Below are positions 57,701-64,000 of a DNA stretch of 64,000 bases, in pieces. A program made the position numbers and the translations under genes. How positions within the stretch are numbered: the stretch's first letter is position 1; each line of letters opens with the position of its first letter. The notes below the pieces were generated by a model. That model was not told where the DNA came from, searched no databases, and was given only the letters and a program-made list of their open reading frames with translations. The DNA lies in NCBI GenBank assembly GCA_007644065.1, contig VJWN01000007.1, forward strand, positions 3,068,167 to 3,132,166, given 5' to 3'. The DNA is from Margaritispora aquatica. Taxonomy: Eukaryota > Ascomycota > Leotiomycetes > Helotiales > Discinellaceae.

Positions 57701-59629
57701 CTAGCTGGAGCGACTTTCGATCATCCTCTCCTTCTCCGTCTTCTCCCTTCCCGAGTTCCATTTGCGCCACATCGGGTTCAAGAAATAAACAGGAATACCG
57801 AGCAAGAAGACGCCAGCGAAACACCCAGTGAGGATGCCAAAGGCCCAGGTATAACCATGCTCGTTGACCATTGGAGTCAAAGCGTATGAGATACCAAAAG
57901 CGAATATGTTCTTCGATCCAAGGACGACGACAAGAGCTGGCCCGGGATTCTTTGGCCAAACCTCAGCGGCAAACGATGTCGAAGTGATGAGGGTGCAAAC
58001 AAATGCAAATTCGTAGATTCCCCAGCCCATGACAGGTCCAGCCCATGAGAGGTTGTGAGATTTGTTGTCCGCAGTGTAGGAGTAAATCAAAATGCCAGCA
58101 ATACCCGTGATGAATGGGAAGATCAGTGGGATAAGACGATACTCAGGCTTCGCGATTCCTCCGTTTCGCTTGGCCATGAACAGAGTGATCTTGTCACCTC
58201 CATAACCGGCAAAAAGAAGAGCAAGGTAGGAAGCCGGGATTGGGGCAAGGTTGATGAGACCAATGTTCTTGGCCGGCCATCCATAGTTGTTCTCAAGGAC
58301 GGCGTTGTAAGTCAGACCGATAGCGACAGCGACTCCAAGAGTGATCGAGGGCGCAAGAATGGCGAACCAAATTCCAGGACAAGTCAGGGCCTCAATCATT
58401 GCTTTGTAACTGTGTATGACAATAGAGCCAGCATTTGGGGTCATTCCTGGCCATGGGTTCAACTGTTGCGCGTAGGTCTTCATCACTTGAGGTGTGCCAT
58501 CGTTGTTACTGCTCAAGAATTCTCCTTGGCTTTCAAGGTACTGTCGTCCCTCGTCCTCATCTAAAACTCGTGTTACACCGTAGTGATCGGTAACGATAAT
58601 TTGGCCATCAATACTAGCTGCTGGTCGGATATAACGAGTCTCGAAGGAGAGGAAAATTGCCATGATCAATCCGACGCCGGCTGTGATGGCAAAGACGCCC
58701 TAGAATGTGGTCAGCTTGGAGGAAAACCACAGGTAACTCGGCTAGAGGATCAACTTACATAATACCATCTCCAAGTGATGGTAGCCTCATACGAGCTAGC
58801 TGTGTTCAGGAGACTGCTCATAGCTGTTTGTGTAGACCAATATGCTCCGAAGACGAAAGCCCGTTGATGCATGAAGGTGATCTCGGTGAGCATGAGCGGC
58901 AGAAGCTACATTTAATTTAGTTTTGGAATCTCACACAATGTGTGCTCATAAGCTTACGGATTCAGTTGCACCAGAGCTTAGACCTTGGAAAATTCTGGCG
59001 GTGAGATGACCCGAGTAGCTGTTTTGACATGCTGCTCCAACAGTAGAAAATGTCAGGACTGTTGCAGCTACTAGGAGCGCGGGTCGTCGTCCATATGCTA
59101 GAGCAAATGGCAGTACGATATAGTTTCCTGTGAGTGTTAGCTTGAAGTACTGCTTTTGAAGACCAGGTCGGCTCACCAATTCCAGTGAAGAAGGATGGTA
59201 GAGTCAATAATAGGACGATTTTCTCCACCGTAACTCCTTGAGGCAAGTACAACCCAAAAAACCCGCCCAAAATTGCACCAAGTCCTCCAATGAGTGCTAG
59301 AGACATTGTTGCTAACACTGTCAGAGAAGGATCTTGCTCTTTAGATCGGAGTACTCACCGAACCAACAACTGCTCACAATGACGCCCAATTTCATTCCCT
59401 TGGACCAGTTCAAAGGATCATTAGGATCACTGGATGGGATTGGTAATCTACGAATAATGCCTTCCCCGCTGACAAGAGCAGCATCTCCACTGACGTGGTT
59501 GACTTCCCCTGTCTCGCCCTCACTGACGAATGTGTTGGTCTTCTCATTCTCTACCGATTCAACAGGCTCCATTGCACTTGTTGCACTACTAGGAAATTCC
59601 TCCCTTTTGACCTCAGCGGCATCCGACAT
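57701..59629 (-). CDS. MFS transporter, fungal DHA1/HOL1-like (573 aa)
   Basis: Five exons on the minus strand: 59629-59359, 59311-59177, 59127-58958, 58905-58759 and 58699-57701. Introns are 47-59 nt and all junctions are in frame. An 80-residue acidic cytosolic N-terminus ends with PSSDPNDPLNWSKGMKLGV, the sequence that leads TM1 in this fungal subgroup. The signature loop between TM2 and TM3 reads ALAYGRRPALL, and twelve hydrophobic spans are countable. A long central loop (residues about 245-310) follows TM6, and the C-terminus is charged. The substrate is unknown; relatives carry small organic cations, drugs or metabolites. The gene is divergent from a PTH11-like receptor gene, 1.1 kb apart. 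Confidence 0.88.
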
Positions 59630-60770
59630 TCTGCTGCTTGACTCAATGAGGTCACTGATTAAGGATAAAATGAATGTGTTAAAAGAGCGACTGGATGTTT
59701 GGATTGTTGGAAGAAGCGTCAGTGAGAAGCTATATATCCGAAGAATGAACTCGTTCTTGGTACAATTAAGGTATACTTCATCAAAGCTTCCTTCTCGCTA
59801 CGGACGCAAGCTCCAGGTGCTGGGGGATTATTGGATGGTGGGGCCGGTATCAAGCCTGCCTGCCAAGCTCTTCCTCAGCGAGGTGAACCGAACCGAACCG
59901 AACCAAGCCTGAGCACTTCTACGATCATGATTTGCAGGCTGTGAAGAATTTGCTTTCACCCGGCTGCATACCTCCGAGGTGGACAGGGTCGGATGCAATT
60001 GGAAAGTTTGCAAGCTCGGAGGATCGACACTAGGGTTCGCTTCCTGTTCGCTTGAGATGCATTACATTACTGCAGATAACGGCATTGCTGGGCTTTTCCC
60101 CACGTCGTGGTTAAATGTTCTTCAAAATGCAACAGAAACTGAGGTTAATCTACAGCCATGGAAATGGACTTCCTTGGTCATGTTTGAAAAGCAGGCTCGG
60201 TTATCCATTGCCATGTGAAATGAAAGGATCCGCCGGACAACAGTGATTTGACATTCAATGAGCTCTTTCGGCAAGATTGATAAGAAGGTAAGTACTTGCA
60301 ACGATCCGGGGATTTGAGGAGAGCTATCATTCTCAAGATATGAGTCCATTCTGAGAGACGATAAAAGCGACAGGTTCTAAGCCGAACCGAAAGATCTTGC
60401 TCCGAAGATGGAATGGAGAGAACAGCCTAGTTGGGTAGGATATCGATTTTCGAGCGAGCCTGAACCCCCTTAAAGTCACTTGGAGATTAACTTCAAGCTC
60501 TGTTTTGGAATCGCATGCTGTAAACGGAACATGGTGATATTTGTGCGGCACAGCTTCCGTCCGCACCTTGATGCTCCATCTCATACGAACAAGATCATGC
60601 TGCTGGAGCTATTAGTGCACGAGGAAGGCTTCCTGATCGGATGGGACAAGTGTGGTTGGACCTTCTTACCAACTTTCTAAACATCTTCTCTCATTCCAGA
60701 AGCAAAAAAGCAACCACAAATCTACAAGCTCCTTTGTCATCTGTGCACTTCTCTGTCCATTCTTTACGGC
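59630..60770. other. divergent intergenic region
   Basis: Contains a pentanucleotide repeat, four exact GAACC units at 59885-59904. The frames seen here are short and unrecognised. Confidence 0.5.
59885..59904. repeat. (GAACC)4 microsatellite
   Basis: Four perfect copies of GAACC, about 255 nt upstream of the MFS start codon. Confidence 0.9.
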
Positions 60771-62278
60771 ATGTCATACGTGAGTTGATCTAATGACTTT
60801 GAAGTCTGTAGGCAAATACTAATTAACGAAAGTCTTCAGAAACAGCTCCCACCGCAGCTTTTTTGGCCGAAAGTCGAGTCACCGAATATCTGGTACGCCG
60901 CATTCGTCCCCAGTATTCGCTTCTTACGACTATGACGATGACTGATTATGAAACTGTAGTTGGGATGCATTGTGCCATTAGCAATTGCATCGGTCTTTGT
61001 ACTGGCTCGAATCTACGCGAGGGCAATAATTCTAAAAGTATGGGGTATTGACGACACCTTCATCACAGTGTCTTGGGTGTGTACCTGTCTTGGAAATTTG
61101 AAAGCAGCATTCTCACATATTCTATCAGCTTGGGTCAATTGTTCTATCAATACTTGATTGTGAAGTGGCTAGATATGGGGCTGGTCGCCATATCCAGACT
61201 TTGACTCTTGCAGATGTCGTTCCACAGGATATTTTGGCTTACACCATCCGGCTCATTTATCAACTTGTTCTGAGCGGAACCAAGTTTGGTATTTGCTTCT
61301 TCTATCTTCGTGTTTTCACTGAGCGCAGAAGCAGACATATAGTCTATGGCATGATGGTTTTCATTGTCTTGTTTACCATACCATTGTTATTAGTCCACAT
61401 CTTCCAATGCACTCCGGTGTCAGACTTTTGGTCACTCTCAGATCCCAATTGTCCCGTAGATGAACTGAAGGTTGTTTATGCGACTGGTGTCTGCAACATT
61501 GTCGGGGACGCCATGTTGTTGGTTTTCGCAGTTCCAAGGATCTGGTAAGTGGTCAGCAGTGATGAAAAAATATTCGTTAATTTAAACAGGGGGCTTCGAA
61601 TGCCAATGAAGCAGAAGATTGCATTGTTGGCCATCATGAGTACCTCGCTGCTTGTCATCATAGCCGCTATTGTTCGCACACAACTCGTTGCAACCTTGGC
61701 TAACAGCCATGATCCATCATGTATGTCGCAGCAGTATGGCTAGATTGTTTCTCTTTGCTAATTTGTCCAAGGGGACGATACCGTCATTGCACTATGGAGT
61801 GTTATTGAAGTCAATACCGTAAGCTACTTCTGTTTCGAGTCTTGTCAGTAATCATAACGTTTTCAAGGGTCTCTTCTGTGTTTCAATCGTCGCCATAAAG
61901 CCTCTGATTCACCAAGTCTTCCCGGGCTTGCTCTCCACGAACGGACATTCTTCGAACGCACGCACGCTAGGAGCAAAGAATACCACGTATGCGAGGGGCA
62001 CTAAGGTGCATGATCGTAGCCAAGCTTTCGAGCTTCAGAGCGCAACGGATCACGACACCAAGTTTGGTACGAAGTCAACGGTCAACAATAAATTCTGGGC
62101 AGGAAAGGGCACTTCCAATGGTGACAGTGAAAGTGAGGTCAATGTACTTGATCACCCAGGACGGATAGATGTCACTAGGACCGTGGATATATCAGTTGAC
62201 ACTGTTGGAGGAAGGGATACGTTCTTGGATGCGGATCAGAGCAGTGATGGAAGCATGAAGAGATTTCAGCACGTCTGA
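60771..62278 (+). CDS. PTH11-like seven-helix membrane protein (fungal rhodopsin-domain/SAT4 family) (396 aa)
   Basis: Seven exons: 60771-60779 (MSY), 60833-60892, 60960-61076, 61129-61544, 61590-61720, 61772-61818 and 61868-62278. The tiny first exon is inferred from donor GTGAGT, branch ACTAAT and acceptor AAAG; later exons are firm. Family features: LARIYARAIILKVWGIDDTFITVSW (helices 1-2 with the WGIDD motif), ARYGAGRHIQTL, FGICFFYLRVF, a C...C pair in QCTPVSDFWS and PNCPV, MLLVFAVPRIWGLRMPMKQKIAL, and WSVIEVNTGLFCVSIVAIKPL. The last 100 residues are a hydrophilic cytosolic tail. Relatives of Magnaporthe PTH11 sense surface or host cues, but most members are uncharacterised. No CFEM domain precedes helix 1. 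Confidence 0.83.
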
Positions 62279-63058
62279 GACCATACATGTGGCTAAATAA
62301 TGAGGTTTTCGTGGATTTCATACATCACAGAACGCGATCCGCACTGCTGGATGACATAAACTTAGACGCCATGCAACGATTTCCGTTTCTGGGAGCCACT
62401 CTCGTATATGTAAATTTTCAAGAACAACGCTGGACTTCGAATTCACTTCCTATCATATGCCTTTGGATCTTGAGGGTGTCCCTTCTCAAATGCATACTCT
62501 ACCAAAAGACAATTGATACCTGAGGCCTGTCATCTCTCCCTCCCTGAGGAAATAGCGTTCGATATGAAATTCCATTCAGGTATTGGTTCGCTTAAGATTT
62601 CAAATAGAGACATGGCACTAAACCTTGCACCAACATGCATCTCCTTGCGCTCGCATCACAGCATCACACCAGTCGTTCAGCAAAGTACATTGTTACCTCC
62701 GCCCATGCATGAAAGGAATACGGAGGTACCTTATTATGGTTTGATCTCTGACAAAGGCCACTAGGAAGCAAGCCGAAACGCATATATACCCCCAGGCCCC
62801 GGGTCCGACAAGTCTTGCCAGGGCTGCGAGGAGAAATGTCTCCAGCATCCTCGCGGCACAAATTATGGGGCCTGCATACGACATATGTGCCGCAAAAGTT
62901 TGTGAGGCTTGTAGCTCTTGTCATTGCTTGTATGTATATGCCATTTCACTTTGCTTTTATTGATAATTGATAACCAACAGTAACAATTTGGCGTATACTA
63001 GACCCTTGTGGAGGAAAAGGGCTAGGAGCTGCCGTGTGCATCGAGATCCATCAATAAG
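62279..63058. other. intergenic
   Basis: Between the PTH11-like gene and the second Zn2Cys6 gene, same direction. The frames at 62513 (+) and 62664 (-) overlap and are unrecognised. Confidence 0.5.
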
Positions 63059-64000
63059 ATGGTGGAGATGGACCCTCGATATCCAACCCCGCCACGGAAA
63101 TCCCAAAGTTCTAGCGTGAAAAGACAACGCATTTCAAATGCGTGTAATCAATGCCGAAAGAGAAAAGTTCGTTGCGATGAAGCGCAGCCACGATGTCGCA
63201 ATTGTAGCGAAAGGAATGAAGAGTGCATTACTACGGATCCTCGAACTCAAGAAAATGTGCTTGTACGACGCCGCACGAGCAAGACACCCACGAGCGCACT
63301 ATCTGGGATGTCTTCAATTTTTATAGACGGAGTCTCTGCATCACCGGCTCAAACTGTCCAGTCGTTTGACTCTCCTAGGGACGAGACGTGGCAAAGTTCT
63401 GTAGACACGAGTTGGAGTCAGCTTCATGGGCAAAGTCACCCTTCGTCCACAGGCAGTACCCCATCCTATGGAGGCATGTACTCAGAGGTTTCTCCAGCGC
63501 CTCAAGGTCATCTGTCACAAGATGCACACCGTGGTACTCGTCGAGGAGGATCCATGGCACTGGAACTTGTATCACGACCTGCGAACGCGCACACAACCGA
63601 TCAGAGGCTGTACTCGTATAACCGGGAAATGATTATCAATAAGACAACTCAACATAAACGGAAGTTTATCGGAGGGGGAACTCTTCAATCGCTCTCCAAA
63701 TACTTGGACCATTATTTTGAGTATAGAGGAATGGAAAGGATTGGGCCTCGATTTGTTTATGGGATGCAGCACGCCGAGGAGTTTCCCTTGCCGCAGCTAG
63801 GGGACTCACAAAACTTACCATCCATACCTTCTTTGCCTGAGCGGAATCTCTACTTGAAAACTTTCTTCGAGCGTATTCATCCAATCTTACCGATCCTTGA
63901 CCCACCTAGCTTTCTGAGCGACTTGGAAAAGATTGAGACCCAGGATATCAACAGTTTGCATCAAGATCAAGTTCCGATTCTTGCCGCAGCATATTGCGTT
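63059..64000 (+). CDS. Zn2Cys6 transcription factor, 3' end outside the window
   Basis: The frame from ATG 63059 stays open for 314 codons to the right edge, with no intron needed. The GAL4-type cluster comes early: Cys29, 32, 39, 46, 49 and 56 (ACNQCRKRKVRCDEAQPRC). It is preceded by a short basic arm (SSSVKRQRISN). A Ser-rich linker follows. The fungal-specific domain begins around residue 255 with LYLKTFFERIHPILPILDPPSF and continues off the edge (QVPILAAAYCV). The cluster lacks an obvious following coiled coil, so dimerisation is uncertain. It lies downstream of and co-directional with the PTH11-like gene. The target genes are unknown. Confidence 0.88.
   Translation, partial: MVEMDPRYPTPPRKSQSSSVKRQRISNACNQCRKRKVRCDEAQPRCRNCSERNEECITTDPRTQENVLVRRRTSKTPTSALSGMSSIFIDGVSASPAQTVQSFDSPRDETWQSSVDTSWSQLHGQSHPSSTGSTPSYGGMYSEVSPAPQGHLSQDAHRGTRRGGSMALELVSRPANAHTTDQRLYSYNREMIINKTTQHKRKFIGGGTLQSLSKYLDHYFEYRGMERIGPRFVYGMQHAEEFPLPQLGDSQNLPSIPSLPERNLYLKTFFERIHPILPILDPPSFLSDLEKIETQDINSLHQDQVPILAAAYCV

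Overview
The window reads as a filamentous ascomycete chromosome, probably of the Leotiomycetes, although the class is only an inference from gene content. Genes are interrupted by many short introns (about 45-75 nt) with GTRNGT-type donors, CTRAY-type branch sites and YAG acceptors. The families present are fungal: GAL4-type Zn2Cys6 regulators, a PTH11-like 7-TM protein, a sedolisin protease, a PL3 pectate lyase, a GH76 mannanase and a CYP504-like P450. No bacterial-type operon, CRISPR array, rRNA or convincing tRNA was found. About 26 protein genes could be modelled. Coordinates of spliced genes span from start codon to stop codon, and exons are given in the evidence text.

Left part (1-12.2 kb): a gene-poor 5 kb contains two tiny intron-split metallothionein genes in tandem. 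One is of the 7-Cys Neurospora type; the other is an unusual 8-Cys, 25-residue peptide. They are followed by a GNAT acetyltransferase, a GPR1/FUN34/YaaH acetate-type transporter, a secreted GH43-like galactanase (eight exons) and a secreted GH76 enzyme.

Middle part (12-32.5 kb): a disordered hypothetical protein, PL3 pectate lyase (-), an oxysterol-binding protein (-), a nine-exon tripeptidyl peptidase, a type II membrane protein with a lectin-like ectodomain, cytochrome c heme lyase, and a small highly charged protein. Intergenic stretches are long (1-3 kb).

Housekeeping block (33-43 kb): an RCC1/Pim1-type Ran exchange factor (-), an SCY1-like pseudokinase (-), mitochondrial branched-chain aminotransferase (+) and the complex I ESSS subunit (-).

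Right part (44-64 kb): a hypothetical protein with an internal repeat and a large Ser/Thr-rich, probably GPI-anchored, surface protein. Next comes a catabolic group in which a CYP504-like phenylacetate-type hydroxylase is divergent from fumarylacetoacetase, with a Zn2Cys6 regulator convergent to the latter. Then come an MFS transporter divergent from a PTH11-like receptor and a second Zn2Cys6 regulator that runs off the right edge. The P450 and fumarylacetoacetase would act at the top and bottom of the phenylacetate/homogentisate route. The secreted hydrolases, peptidase and acetate transporter fit a saprotroph or plant-associated life style.
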